Shown piece after piece: positions 38,298 to 51,133 of a DNA stretch of 64,000 bases. The stretch is from Annulohypoxylon bovei var. microspora. Taxonomy: Eukaryota; Ascomycota; Sordariomycetes; Xylariales; Hypoxylaceae. Under the pieces are notes generated by a model. The model was not told the DNA's origin, ran no database searches, and worked only from the letters and a program-made list of their open reading frames with translations. The stretch spans positions 230,361 through 294,360 of the forward strand of contig MU405244.1 of NCBI GenBank assembly GCA_022836615.1, given 5' to 3'. A program made the translations under genes and the position numbers. Position 1 is the first letter of the stretch. Every line of letters starts with the position of its first letter.

Positions 38298-40490
38298 GCT
38301 AGATGCCGACTTTTCAACCCGGCTTGATTGCTACAGCAGTGCAGTGTATGATGAAGAAGTGTGGCTGAATTACCACGATAGTGGATACCGGGAGCAAGGA
38401 GACTTTCAAGGCTCACAATCAGGTCCATTGAATGAGGCTGAGCTTGACTAAGCCTCTTTTCGCATCAAGCAGTACAAGAAGTACCTAAGTATTTCTTAAA
38501 GAGCGGGGGGTCAATTGAAGCGGTCGGGAATGGCGGGGCTTTGGAGGGGCTTGGAGGGGTAAGGTTGGCGCAAACGCAAACAACGTGGACCAAGTGGGTA
38601 TGAATGGGAAGGTACAGCCTAAGGGCACTATTAAGGTCGGGCACCAATACTGACGGTATTTAACGTTTAACGTCGCATACTTATTTCGTATGCAATTACG
38701 AGCTGCGAATTGAAGTATTTCATGTTAGTCTGGCAATGTTACTTCCTTCAATTGATGCAATCCCTGGATACATAGTGGCAGGCGCAGTCGAATGTCGCGG
38801 TACCTGCTGTACCTGGAAGCATACGCGAAATTTAAAGATTGAACCTCCAACCAGATTTCATACTACTCAAGTACGTCTTTTCCAATGCACTGGAAGGGCC
38901 GAATCTTTAGACTTTGCAAACACTCATTATACTTATGACTTCCTTTCCGAGTTGTGACATTTATCACAAAGGAGTTTTCAAGATCTTGATAAGCTAATAA
39001 GGGCACGGCTTATCCGTTGCCCCGGGTTTTTAATAAAGACGACCTTCACCCTGCCAAAGAGGTAGGGACCAGCACAGAACAGAACACGGAAGGTGTTTGT
39101 AGGACTTGAAGTTGCGGGATTGATTCCTAAACTTTCAACCATATCCGAAATTCACACTTATCACTCCGAAGTCCTATTCCTTATTTAGAGCTTAGATATA
39201 CTAGCTCTTACAACGTTGCTATCTACTGGGAGGACTCTAACGACTCAGGCCGATAACTCATAAAATCTCAATTTAAATAATACAAACGGTGCCAACGACT
39301 TTTGACGCAACGTTTGTCCCGAAATCAATTTACAATCTTACTGACGAGTATAATTAGCGGCACAGCAAAACATAGCAAAACATAGCATAACACAGCTAAG
39401 GAGATGCCAAGCTATTTCCTCGTCCTGATCTAGTTTTCCGCCATAGATGCCACCATCACCATAAAACGTTCAACGTTCAACGTTCATTCTTCTTAGTCGT
39501 CTTTTCGTGCCCGCGAAAGACTCGGGACTTCAAGCTTCAAACTTCACGTGGCCTAGAATCGCCACAGCTGTAAAAGCAAGCATTCGGTGCTCCAAGGATC
39601 ATTGATACGCGGACCGTGTCTCCTCTTTAAGTACCTATCGGCCGACTTAGCAAGTTGAGGCGCTTACTCGCATAAAATTTCCGACCAGTTACGAACTATT
39701 GGATTAGAGAGAACCGCCAACTTCGCTGTCCACCCCCGTAACAAAAGCCCTAATCTACATACGTAGTAGATGTATATAGGTTCGGGTATATCTCCCAACC
39801 TTGGAAGATATAACGACAAGAAGACAGAAAGAAATCTGGGGAATATCGAATTAAAATACATACATACCTACAGTACCATATATCACTGCCACACAATTTT
39901 CGAGATTTGAAGACGAGAGGTGCTCCACACGTCGCATTGTCTCACCGTTGCATCGTCTCATCTCTACTACCCACTCTGGGCACCTTAGCTACAGGTTCCC
40001 CTCTTTGAAATCTAGGACTTTCGACCCTCTCTTTTCGCAGATGTCAAGAGACTCCCTTCAGCCTTATTATCCTAGAATTCCTACCTTGGCCTACCTTGGC
40101 CAACCTTGCCTATCAACTGGTACATACCACGCATTACCTTACTTCCAATTACACTGCCAGCTCGTTTTAGTGCGGTCAGCTCCATCAGCCATCAGCCACA
40201 GTGGACTCGAATAGAGCGGACAAGGAACAGGTTGGTTGACGGAACCAATTCTGATTGATCCTACTTGATGGTACCGTTCCACAATCTACTATTTTCTTAC
40301 ACTACTGGGCCCCCAATTCAAAGGCCGTCCCGCCTCTCTTTATTAACCCAAGTCCTTTAGGTCCTAGGTTGAAGGAACCTCGCACAGCACTGCAGAAAAC
40401 CTACATACAAGCAACCCAGGAGTTTGTTCTTGACAGGATTGTACTTGTACAATACACGTACCCACGCATTACCGTCAGCTGGTACTTTGG

Positions 40491-40512
40491 CCTACCTACC
40501 TACCTACCTAGG
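40491..40512. repeat. CCTA tetranucleotide repeat
   Basis: Five CCTA units followed by GG, making a CCTAGG end; part of the CCTAGGTA motif family. Confidence 0.7.
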
Positions 40513-40953
40513 AATCCATTGTACTGCAACTGCAAAAACCTACCTACGTTTTGCTCGGTTATTACTGAGGTTAGGCCAAGGGACGGACTGGGACAAGGGA
40601 CTGTTTTCCTACCTCCAGGGCTATTCCATACACCTGGAAGAGCAGCACCTGGGCAGCTGGAGGAACGCACCGACGCCCCCTCTCTCACGTTGTTCGTACA
40701 CTTTCAAGGTTCGCATAGGAAACGAACCGACACCATCCTAACCGCCTCGTTCCCGTGTCTTAGGATTGTCAGCAGCAACCTTAGTTCCCTTGCTCAGCCC
40801 AGCCTGCCTTATCATAACCTGGCCTAGCAAGCAAGCGTAGTGAATCCCACTTCAATTCAGATCACACCTTGAGCAAAGTCCTTCCCGTCCATCTTTGTGG
40901 TCCTCTTTTTTCCTTTTCTCTTTTCTTCTTTTTTTCCGAATTCTAACTTCCTT

Positions 40954-43426
40954 ATGAATTCGTTAAATTTGAATTCCCGCTTCAAGCTAGGACTAGGGAA
41001 ACGGAAATCCACCGCCAGCATCCCCTCTAGCTCGCCTCCTGACCTCCCGCGGCCTGCTACATCAACCCCGACCCCTCCAGCTCAAGCTCAAATACCGCAG
41101 CAGTTCCCACCGAACCAAACTCTACCCTACCCCCATCCCGGTTCCGCCCCCTCCATAGCTGCTACGTCTTCCCAGACGAGCCTCCCGATAATGAATCACC
41201 CCGGCGCTGGACCTCGTCCACCTAGTTATACACCAAATTTCCAACCTCAACAACCTGTCGGTCGGACAAGTCCTCTAACTCAAGGCCCTGCTCGTACTCC
41301 TCCATCCCAAATGGTCGGCGGTCCTCCTCCCATCAATACCGGCGCTCCCGTGTCAGGTTATCCCCCTCAGATGCACGTTCAGCCAGGCGCGCAACCTCCT
41401 CCAGGAGTTCCTGGTGGTCCGCCTGGATACGCTGGCTATCCTCCGCCTAACCCTACTCCTCAGCCGACAAATACTATGCAGCCGTACGGTCGACCAGCCG
41501 CTGAAGTAGAAGGGAACAGTCGAAGTAAGGCTCAGCTGATTGTCGGAATTGACTTTGTACGTTCCCTCTTAAGACTATTTTGGATAGATAGTCATCCGTG
41601 TACGTCAGTGCTTTTGAGCTAACCACGCGAAACGTAGGGCACGACCTTCTCCGGTGTCGCATTTGCATTTGCGACCAATAACGAAGCGAAGGAGGATATC
41701 ATCACAGAATGGCCCGGTGCCGGATCGTACACAAAACAAAAGGTAGAAAACTTGGAGGCTATGGCATAATTATGTGGTTCGACTCGGCTAACTTCGAACA
41801 GATTCCGACCGTTTTATACTACGATCAATATCAGAAAGTCGTCGGATGGGGCCCAGATATCGCTGATGCTCTAGCACCGACAGGATACCCGAAGCCTGGC
41901 GTTCAGAAGGTAGAATGGTTCAAGCTCCAGCTTATGCTGTCAGGTAACACCTATATCGACCCTATCAACCTGCCTCCTCTACCCCCTGGAAAGTCGGAAA
42001 TCGACGTGGCCGCAGACTATCTGTTCAAGCTACGACAAGCCATGCGGACAGCGCTACAGAAGACATTGGGAGAGGTATTCAACCGAGAAGAGCGAAACAT
42101 CCGGTATTACTTGACCGTACCGGCTATCTGGAACGACGCGGGCAAGGCTGCTACGAGAGCCGCGGCTATCCAAGCCGGTTTCCTCAGGGATGAAAACGAT
42201 AACAGGTTGACGCTTGTCAGTGAGCCCGAGGCTGCATCGCTTTTCTGCGCCAAGACTGGCCTGCTTAACTTGAAGGTTCACGATGCTATTCTAATTGTTG
42301 ACTGTGGTGGTGGTACTGTCGACTTAATTGCTTATGAAGTCGAAGATGAAAACCCGTTCACCGTCGCAGAATGCACGGCCGGTTCTGGTGACTCGTGCGG
42401 CTCCACGGCCCTCAACAGGAATTTTAGTAATATTCTACGAACTAAGATTCGGAAGATGAAGCTACCCGACGGGTCTAAGACGGCAGGTCGTGTGTATGCA
42501 AAATGTATTATGGATTTCGAGAACCGAATCAAGGCCGATTTCAGAAACAATGGCCAGAAGTGGGCCGTCGATGTTGGTATTGAGGCTGAATTCCCCGAAG
42601 CCGGAATTGAGGAAGGTTACATGACCTTTACCAACGAGGAAATCCTTCAGTGTTTCGAGCCAGTCGTCAACCGGATTTTGGAACTCGTACGAAACCAGAT
42701 TATCGCGATTCAAGCCCAGAACCGGACGCTACAAAACATTCTAGTTGTCGGTGGTTTTGGCGCTTCCGAATACCTCTTCCAGCAGATCAAGCTCCATGTC
42801 CCTCCCCAATTCCAATCCAAGGTTGTACGGCCTATGGACTCCGTCGCCGCCATTGTGAAGGGTGCCGTCACCGCTGGTATTACCGAGCGTGTCATTACGC
42901 ACCGTGTAGCACGCCGCCACTACCTCATGGCAACTTTGCAGCCGTTTAAAGAGGGCTATCACCCCGAGGCGTACCGTGTGCCCTCGTTGGACGGTAAGGA
43001 CCGATGCAAGTTTACGAGACAGATTTTCGTCCAAAAAGGCCAGAAGGTCAAGATCGGCGAACCGGTTAAGGTTTCGTTCTTCCGACAAGTGGCTCCTGGC
43101 GCTACGCTTATGTACGAAGATATTCTGTATGCCTGTGACGACGATGTCTGTCCAGAGTACACTAAAGATCCTCGTAAGTTGTCCAGTTTCTATTCAATTT
43201 TTGTCTATTGCTCACAAATTCTATAGGTATAAAGGAGGTGGTCACCCTTACATCCGATCTATCGCGCAAGAATCTCGAGAAGGACTTTGAGCGTATGGAC
43301 ACGCCGCAAGGCACCTTCTATAGGGTGTATTTCGATATCTACCTCACTCTAGATGGTTCCGAATTCAGCGCCGAATTAGTCTGCCAGGGAGAGGTTATGG
43401 GCCGTTGCAGATCTAGATTCAGGTAG
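40954..43426 (+). CDS. HSPA12-like Hsp70/actin-fold ATPase with Pro-rich N-terminal tail
   Basis: Four exons: 40954-41556, 41638-41742, 41802-43173, 43227-43426; junctions GT..AG, in frame, 759 residues. Residues 1-190 are a disordered Pro/Gln/Gly-rich tail starting MNSLNLNSRFKLGLGKRKS. The ATPase fold follows: phosphate-1 loop IVGIDFGTTFSGVAFAF at 197-213 (split by intron 1 at GIDF/GTT), phosphate-2 ILIVDCGGGTVDLIAYEV at about 400, adenosine loop ILVVGGFGASEYLF at about 550. The order and spacing fit HSPA12-like proteins common in fungi, which lack a canonical Hsp70 substrate-binding domain. ATP binding is well supported; client and pathway are unknown. Start ATG 40954 follows a pyrimidine-rich leader. 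Fungal genomes often hold many paralogues, so no specific gene name is given. Confidence 0.9.
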
Positions 43427-44703
43427 AATGGTCTTGATGGGGAGGTGGATTCATTTAATGGTTAGGGGTCCTTTTTACTAACGTCTTCGTCTACTTCGAT
43501 GCTTTTAATAGCCTTCAAATGATACCTCGTTATAAAAGAGCACGGACGTACTCGAATTAATTGGCGATCTAGCAATTCGAAGGAGGAAAGAAACACTTCT
43601 TCCGTTGATTAGCCATTGTCACTTACAGGAGATTCCCTTCTATCGAATTGAGTTGGCGAGACAGGTTTAACCATAGCGAAATCGGTGCCATTTGATAGGT
43701 TGATGGATGAGTCGAGGGTTGCATGAACGAAATTTCTATATATCTTCTGCTATCAGTAGGCACGCAGACAATTTACCAATTCAGTAAAAATTTGCTTATG
43801 ATTTGATTATCTTCCCCGACACTTGGTGATCCGATTTGTATGTAGAATCCGTTCTCTTCGTAGGCTCTTAGAATATTGTTAAAAAAGCAAGTAGGTAACA
43901 TTTGACATATTAGGAACGAGATGTACGCGCGATGACATCGATGACGATGTAGGACAAGCTTGGACCACTTTGGTGATGTGGACTTAAACTTGGGGAAGGT
44001 CGGGGAAGGTAGGACAGGGGTCAGTTACCCCTGACTATTACGGCAAAAACCTGGCAGTCAGTTGCAACTGCGTCATCGCTCATTCCTGCTTCGATGATAA
44101 ACTTAGTGAGGGCGTCTCCCTCGCTTTTCTAAGTTAAATAGGTACTTAATAGATTTGCGTAGTACATGTATGGCTTCATTCATTATCGTCAAACCTCCTT
44201 GAAGGTGTTTGCACCTTTCCTATCACTTCTCCACATCATTTTTAAGATATATATACCTTTGCATATACTATAGATTATCGAATCAACATCTCTTCCTCCT
44301 CTCCGCGAATCCTGTTCCTGCTTGACCCTGAGTTTCTCGTCCTCTGGTAACCAATATCAAGGAGAGATCTTCGCGGGGAATACTCGATTAACCCCGGCGA
44401 TCTACTACCTTGGTATTGATTATTGTACGTCACCATATTGGAATCGATTCCAACCAAAGCCGGTTCCTGATTCATTTTAGGAGACTAACACATTCATTTA
44501 TCAAGTTCGACTTTGGAGAAGTAGGCTGGAACTTGTGTTCACGACGACATAGCGATTTTCGATGAGACCCTTGGATCCTTATGGCTGTTGTTAGATCATG
44601 AGCTACCTATTCACTATACTCTCCTACCAAGACATTCTCTACGGCCTATAAACTTATCTGTCTATACCGGCGCATTGGAATAATCGCAAGTACTCCGGAA
44701 TAG
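43427..44703. other. Intergenic between Hsp70-like and thaumatin-like genes
   Basis: No gene seen. Contains the Hsp70-like 3' UTR and the thaumatin-like promoter; a short GGGGAAGGT tandem lies near 43992-44010. Confidence 0.5.
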
Positions 44704-46036
44704 ATGACCAGCTCTGCGCAAACGCAGAACCACGGTGCCATGACTCGATGGCCATCGGAACACGGCCACCGGCGTGACCCTCTAGGGGCCACATCATCAC
44801 TCCTTGCCACTCTCTTTTTATCATCTCTAGTCCCACTAGCAAGTGCTGTTGTGTACCCGAGCAACCACGAGCGATACGCTTTTGACTACCTGGGCCCCAA
44901 TAGACGATATCTAGGAACAAGTCGTCCCTTTACCAAGCGCGACAATGCAATCCCGTTGATCGTCACCAACAACTGTGGAGATACACTATGGCCTGGCATT
45001 AGAACTCAGCATGGCGATCCTCCCGACTCTCACGGCTTCGAACTCGCACCTGGTGAGACCAAATCTCAGACTGTCGGTCCGACGTGGCAAGGCAGAATCT
45101 GGGGTCGTACAAACTGCACCACCAGCGGGGACACGGCGACGTGTAAGACTGGTGACTGCTTTGGCAAACTAGATTGCGAGTATGGTGTAAGTCAAACCAG
45201 ACATGAAAACGTTATTTTAACAACTAATGACAGAATAGGGTGCCGTTCCCGTTACCCTTGCCGAATTCAACCTTGCAGGCGGCGTGACAGGCACACAGAC
45301 TTTTTACGACATCTCACTCGTCGATGGTTATAATCTGCCTATAGGGGTAGTATACCACCCAGCAGATAACACAACATATATTCCACCAAATCTTGTGAAC
45401 CCTTCATGCATTGGAACGCCCGGGTATCTCGCTGCCTTCAGTAAGACTGGGCTTACCTACACCAACTCATCCTATCCTATGCCGTACGAGGATATACAGT
45501 CCAACACGGATCTTTCTAACTGGTGCCCCTGGGACCTCCAGGCCTTCCCGCCGGAGAAGCCGGGCGACGGCGTATACCCATATCCGGACGACAATGTAGA
45601 GCGACCTGTGTTCGACCCGTGCAAGAGCGCGTGCGCGGCCGAAAACGATCCGGAGGACTGCTGCACGGGCGACTACGACGATCCGTGGGTGTGCGAGCCG
45701 AGCCAGTACTCGTACAACGCCAAGGCTATGTGCCCCGACGCGTACAGCTACGCGTTTGACGACCAGACCTCCACGTTTATCATCCCGAGCGGAGGCGGGT
45801 GGGAAGTCGTGTTCTGCCCGGCGGGGCGCAGCACTAACATATTGGCCACGTTCACGGACGAGCTGCACTCTATCGCGGCGGGCAACCAGGTGACCAGTGA
45901 GATTAGGCTCAAGGCTATGAATGCGACCTACATCGAGTCAAAACAAAAGAGTGCGGCGGTTGAGCTGAGGGTGTCTGGGATTGGGATGGGAGTGCTGGGT
46001 TTTGTTGGTTTGGTGGTTGGGGTTGTGGTGTTGTGA
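44704..46036 (+). CDS. Thaumatin-like protein with C-terminal hydrophobic anchor
   Basis: Two exons, 44704-45186 and 45239-46036 (intron GTAAGT..ATAG), 426 residues. After a polar start, a hydrophobic segment (SSLLATLFLSSLVPLASA, about 31-48) should act as signal peptide. The thaumatin fold is shown by IPLIVTNNCGDTLWPGI, WQGRIWGRTNC, PVTLAEFNLAG, TQTFYDISLVDGYNLPI and many paired Cys (DPCKSACAA, EDCCTG, WVCEPSQYS, MCPDAYSYAFDD). The last 20 residues are hydrophobic (GMGVLGFVGLVVGVVVL) after a polar stretch, consistent with a GPI signal or a membrane anchor. Fungal members are proposed to bind or cut beta-1,3-glucan and affect the cell wall; activity is not shown by sequence. A later Met (residue 13) is an alternative start. 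Confidence 0.88.
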
Positions 46037-47242
46037 TTATGGAAAGTCCTTGGACATGAAGAGACGGTGGATGGGATACAAACTGGCGTTCGACGGTATG
46101 ATGGAAATGACTTTTACTTAAGTCTTAGGTCATGATATACCCACTAGAGGACTGATAAGATGATGGCAAAGGGCCACAAGTACGAAATTTGGAATAGCTC
46201 GGAACGTAAACGAGCGGCCGGGCTGGAGTGTAGACAGAATCGGATTACCCTACATGGAGGGAATGGGAAATCCTTGGTGTACTGGTGACCTAGAACCAGA
46301 GAATACGCATACGACCTTCGAACATACATCTATCCCTACCTAGGTAGATCATTGATACCCCCTTTTTCCCTAAGAGGTATCGATGGTTTGGTTGTGTGAC
46401 TGTGACTACTAGGTACCTATACTTGGCTTGTATCCTCTTAACTGACTTAAGTTTGAAAGCCTTTTTGAATACATCCCATCTCGTGTAATAGACTATTACT
46501 CATAGTCTGTTGGCACGAATTCTGATTAGCTGAGGGTGTATAATCAAGCCAGTTAAGAGGACAAGTCGAATAAGAGAGATGGTTTGTGCGCTCGTCGCAA
46601 TCTTTCGAGAAAATTAAGTGATTCATTCTTGGGTATGTGTGTTCCACGAACCTCACGTTCTAGGCGTAAAGACTCAAGATATTGGTAAATAAAACTCTTT
46701 ATGGTCGCTTAGTTTTAATTGAGCATTGCTCATATAAGGTACCAAGCTTTATGCAATATTATAGGCTGTTGAAGATATTTATTTGGTCACTACCTACCTA
46801 AGCTTCTCTTTAACTCAAGGTTAAAGTTTTAGTTACGGTTGTGAAGCTGGCAGTTTATGTAGAAAGCACATATGTACCACCTTGGTCAATTTGATTAGCT
46901 AATACTACATAGCGCGAATCTATTAATAGCTTGGAATCGCGCAATCGCGCAAGTGATGATTCCGGATACCCACCCTTGTCATTTATTTACATTAAGCAGA
47001 CCCCCAGTCGGTAATGTATGTTACGGATTCGCGGATTCGAGACCCATACAGACCGCAGACCCGATGCAATCTTGATGCAACCTCGAGCCAACAAACAACG
47101 ACAGCTCCCCTTATCCGCGTCTCGTCGGGTGGCCGACGAACGCTTAACGCTCAACGCTTAACGCTTCTCGCTTCTCTCGAAGCTAGCGTAGCCAGCGTCA
47201 CTTACATCCATAGAGAGGAGCGATCATCAGGATGTGTAAGAG
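46037..47242. other. Intergenic between thaumatin-like and Pfa5 genes
   Basis: AT-rich, no gene seen. A CCTAGGTA palindrome lies at about 46334-46345 and an AACGCTTAACGC repeat at about 47140-47170 just upstream of PFA5. Confidence 0.5.
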
Positions 47243-48638
47243 ATGCCTATCATTGAAAGCACTAGAGCTGTTACGCGCTGGACCACACGCATAATCCCGG
47301 TATTTCTAGTTGGCGCCGTTAGCTATTCTACCTATGTCGTTGTCGGCAGGGTCTGTTGTGGGTTATAGTCTAACCTCTAGGGTTAACTCACCAATTCGCT
47401 AACGAACCTGTCATCTATGTAGCTAATTATCTCATCAACAAGCAAGCTAAGCTCGGGCCAGCCATCGTTATCCTAATTCTATACTTCCTACTTCTCCTAT
47501 TGATGATAGGCACCTATCTCAGAGCTGTCTTGACCGTCTTTCTCGATCCCGGAATCGTACCGCTCGGACCGCTAGCGATAGAGCGAAGGAAGAGAGAAAA
47601 GGAGAACAGAAGGCAAGGACTTCAAGGACATGATCTCGAGGGCCAACCCTACTACGGAGGACTTCATTTCGACCCAGACAGTCCTGGATTAGAACAATTT
47701 TATACCAAGGACGTCTTCGTTTGTGAAAACGATGGTCGGCCTAAATGGTGTTCCGAATGTTGCAACTGGAAGCCAGATCGGGCCCATCATAGTAGCGAGA
47801 TCGATCGGTGCGTACTCCGCATGGATCACTACTGTCCCTGGGTCGGCGGCATGATAGGGGAAAACAGTGAGCTACAACGCACATTACCCTTCCCAAATCC
47901 AAGGTTTGCTGACAGAGCATAGCTTTCAAGTTCTTCGTGCAGTTTACTACATATACTGCTTGCTATTGTGCTCTCGTTCTCGGTGCCACGGCCTCGAGTC
48001 TTCACAAGGAGATTAACGAGGGATCTCAATCAGATCCTCACTTCATACCCGCCATCGTGTTAGCCGCATTCTTTGGGCTCTTCACTTTCCTAATGACCGT
48101 GACGTCGGTGCGATACATTTTTCTCAACATGACAAATGTTGACATGCTTGGCTACCACTCTAAGGTGCACCAATTGGCTGTTCGCGTGCCCCGCGGTACC
48201 GAATCGACGGACAAATTCACCGTAGTGACTTACCCGCTTCCAAAACCTGAAGAAGTCACGAATGGCCGGTCTAATGGCACGGCACGACCTAGGGCGGTCG
48301 AGAGCAGGGGTGTGAGTCCACAGCCGAATCGCCTTAGCCCGTCAACTCGCGATGATTTAGCAAGCCGAACTTTTGCGATACTTAAGACGGAGCCAGGAGA
48401 AAATCCGTGGGATATCGGGATATGGCGAAACTGGCAAAGCGTAATGGGCTCCAACATTCTTGATTGGATCCTACCGTTTCGAAGGTCACCCTGCGTCAAT
48501 CACGAGAGCCATGATAGCTTTTACCCCATGGGCAAGGTCCTAGCAGACGTACTTGCCAGATACAATCTTACCGATCTCGCGATCAACAACGGCTCAGGGC
48601 TTGAGATGAAAGAGCTTAGAAGAGGAAATAGGTCTTAG
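47243..48638 (+). CDS. PFA5: Palmitoyltransferase Pfa5 (DHHC family, DHYC variant)
   Basis: Three exons: 47243-47357, 47423-47866, 47923-48638; 424 residues. The first donor is GTGGGT, chosen because it restores the family pattern C-x-NYL at the junction. Four membrane segments are visible (about 14-34, 52-75, 190-210, 225-250). The Cys-rich domain at about 145-182 reads KWCSECCNWKPDRAHHSS then RCVLRMDHYCPWVGG; the catalytic Cys is in DHYC (about 176), the variant I recall for fungal Pfa5 and Akr1. FVQFTTY follows the active site, and ENPWDIGIWRNWQSVMG in the tail matches the Pfa5 C-terminal region. The enzyme transfers palmitate from palmitoyl-CoA to protein Cys on an internal membrane. Intron 2 has AAC-A/CT joining to give ENTFKFF. 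Confidence 0.9.
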
Positions 48639-49937
48639 ATGTGAGCGCAATTGATACCCCCCTACTTTGGACATTGGAGTTTGAGGTTTCGACGGTTTCG
48701 GGATCCCGATTTATCTCCTGTGGCATTTTCAAGCATGGTACTTTTATTTTAATAGCGGCAGTCATAACACGCGTAATGATGTTTTATTCGAGGTGCATAC
48801 CTAGGAAGTCAGCATTCAATGATAGATACTTAGTCTGATCAGCGAGCAAACTGATATATTTCAAGACTTTGAATTCCTAAACAGGCCATAAGGTAGATAT
48901 ACCTAAGCAGTGACCGCTATCAGGGTAAGTGACTAAGGGGCCGAGTACCGGAATCGGCGCATCCCGCACTCAAAGCTCTTCAACATTTGAACGTCATCTA
49001 AGCTGAATATTTTCGATAGGTAACTGTCTAACCCTATCCAGGGGGATCCTAGATTATCAAAAGGTATGTATGTGCGAATATTATGTATCAAATTAACTGA
49101 TAATTGATATCTGACAATATTAAGGTCGCGGATTGGCCATTTTATCTCACCTAGGTATAAAGCGGTGAACTGAATGCGATCGATGTTGTCAGACTTCAAT
49201 TTGTCTTTTTCTACTTCCCACGGCTTACACAACTCACCTACACGTCTAGAAATAGATTATGCCTCACGTGGATTAAACGTGCATTCCGTCAGCTAATATA
49301 TCTTTCACTATAGCCATGTTCGAACCAATTAAAGATTAAATTTCAGAAATAACCTTATATTTAAGGGAAGTAACTGCCTATCTAACCCCAAGTTCATGGT
49401 AATACAAGATTCATGTTAGTCGAATAGGATTCTACCTTACCTTCAACCTTAGTAGGGGTGGTAAGATATATGAATAACTGAAACTTTATACCTACCTCCT
49501 ACCTAGGTCATCCTCATATAATACTGATGAGCTAAATGATAAGGCACAGTCAGTTAATTGACGACCAAGGTAATCCTTTCTTTCTCTTCTCTTCTCTTCT
49601 TTCACTTCAATCATTGAAACGGCAGTTTGCAACCGGTTAAACTTATGAATTTAAAACTTGAAACCTCGAGGTCTATCGAAGAAAGAGTGTGGTCTCCACC
49701 CCGAATAGGTGGGACAAGTCAGTGTTGCAGATATCAAAGTGCTTCCACAACCCAAATACAAGAGGAAAACAAAACAACAATGAGAAAGTTAGGAGCCCAT
49801 ATAATGACACAAACGAATGATAATCTCTAATCCAATCCAATTCTAACAACTGATCCACGTTCTCTAGGTCCATTCATCTTACACGACACCATGTATTTCT
49901 TGACTCCTCAAAGCAACAAATGCAGCAGTGGTTAGCT
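48639..49937. other. Intergenic, PFA5 to zinc-ribbon gene (convergent)
   Basis: AT-rich 3' flanks of two convergent genes. A 99-codon minus-strand open frame (48933-49232) has partly coding-like codons at its start but no domain. A CCTAGGTC motif lies near 49501. Confidence 0.45.
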
Positions 49938-50175
49938 TTAACTGCAGCTTGAACACACTACATGTCCGCAATTCCTGCACATAGCAGTGCTTGGATCGCC
50001 GTTATGGTCGAAGTAGTCGGTTTCACCACACTCGCAGCATGTGATGGTAGTGGCCGTCGGGATTAAGTCGTTATCAGGGCGAATGGAGGAGCCATTTCTA
50101 GGACTCGGAGTGTGTTCCTCGCACCTGAGTCCGTTAGACGAGACGTGTTAAAGTTTTTCATTGAACTTCTTACAT
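49938..50175 (-). CDS. Small 62-residue Cys-rich zinc-ribbon protein, ATG split by an intron
   Basis: Minus strand. Exon 1 supplies only AT of the start codon (50175-50174); after a 49-nt intron (50173-50125; GTAAGA donor, TCTAAC branch-like site, CTCAG acceptor) exon 2 (50124-49938) supplies G and the remaining 61 codons. The protein begins MCEEHTPSPRNGSS and its second half holds ITCCECGETDYFDHNGD and MCRNCGHVVCSSCS: three CxxC knuckles, a zinc-ribbon arrangement. Small proteins with a C-C-x-C-G ... C-x-N-C-G-H-x-x-C-x-x-C pattern are common in filamentous ascomycetes, with unknown function. The frame before the acceptor is closed, which supports the splice. It is below usual ORF-length cut-offs and has no contiguous ATG. 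The alternative is a fragment of a larger gene. Confidence 0.68.
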
Positions 50176-51133
50176 TGTAGTGAAGTAAACGAAAATGATC
50201 GTTATGGTTCAAGTAAGTACCGAAGCTCGAAGAAGCCGATTTTAGAACGCTGAGGATGCTAGTATAGCCACTGAAAACTAAACGGAAGGGCGATTGGTCT
50301 GAAGGCTCTGGTTTACAATCTATCTCGGTTCTCATCTCACGAGGAATCGATAGGCTCCTTATAGGAAAGGGGAATCATAGCTATGATACCTATGATACTG
50401 CAAATTCTGCGGTAGAGGAGCCGCATAGTTGAACCACACCGAATACTCGCTAGAAGGACCTTGATGACGAGCCATCCTAGGTCTCAGTAAACCAGCAGAG
50501 CCTCACAAACCTGCACACAATCTTCTCCTATTCTGATATCCTCTGGAGACGTACGTCTCGGTGACGACTGAGGCGATGATAGGATCATTGTATCACCTGA
50601 TATACTCAGCAGAGAAGAGAAATCAAAGATGCAATGGATGGCTGTGCTACGATCGGGGGTTCCCAGAGCAGAAAAACATCACCGCCATGGTCATCATGGG
50701 GTTAGGTCAAAGAAAGGAGTAGGCCGGTATACGACGCCGAGGAATATTCCCGAGCAAGCCTCCGATTTCGAAGCTGGTTATCAACCAATAGGACTTCGGG
50801 TAAAGTCCAGATCCAGCAGGTATCATGACAAAGGAATTAGATGAAGAAGGGCTGAAAGCACAGGCGAAGCCGAACGGCATGTTTCATCGGATATCGTTCG
50901 TCAGAGTCGAATTCATGCGAGAAATACGATCGATGAATGGATACCGACAGTATGGTTCAAGAGATCACAACATGGGAATGACCTAAGCTCCTAAGCTCAT
51001 GCCTGATCAAAAGGGTAAGTGCAACAGACACCGGTAGCCTTCATGCAGGCTGATCCTCAAAACAGCTTAGGGTGATCGTCATATCGCTCGCCCTCCTAGA
51101 GGAACGTGGGATTCTGAAAGATGCGTCGAGAAC
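50176..51133. other. Region upstream of the zinc-ribbon gene, next to a decayed gene
   Basis: Contains the leader/promoter of the zinc-ribbon gene (minus). A 71-codon plus frame (50629-50844) has no domain. It may also hold the 3' remains of the pseudogene to the right. Confidence 0.4.

Larger units (their letters stand above)
36000..40953. other. 5 kb intergenic region between divergent amidoligase and Hsp70-like genes
   Basis: No supported gene. It includes both promoters, a TG/TATG microsatellite at 38268-38297, CCTA tetranucleotide repeats at 40491-40512, ACGTTCA repeats near 39466-39486, and several CCTAGGTA palindromes. Open frames 39948-40214 and 40255-40827 lie in the leader region of the Hsp70-like gene and have no coding signature. 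Confidence 0.5.

Noticed and set aside
40255..40827. 190-codon plus frame upstream of the Hsp70-like gene
   Set aside because: Runs through the CCTA repeat, no domain, lies in the leader region; at best part of a 5' UTR.
48933..49232. 99-codon minus frame beginning MCKPWEVEKDK
   Set aside because: The first codons look coding-like but the rest is AT-driven; no homology recognised. Left open rather than called.
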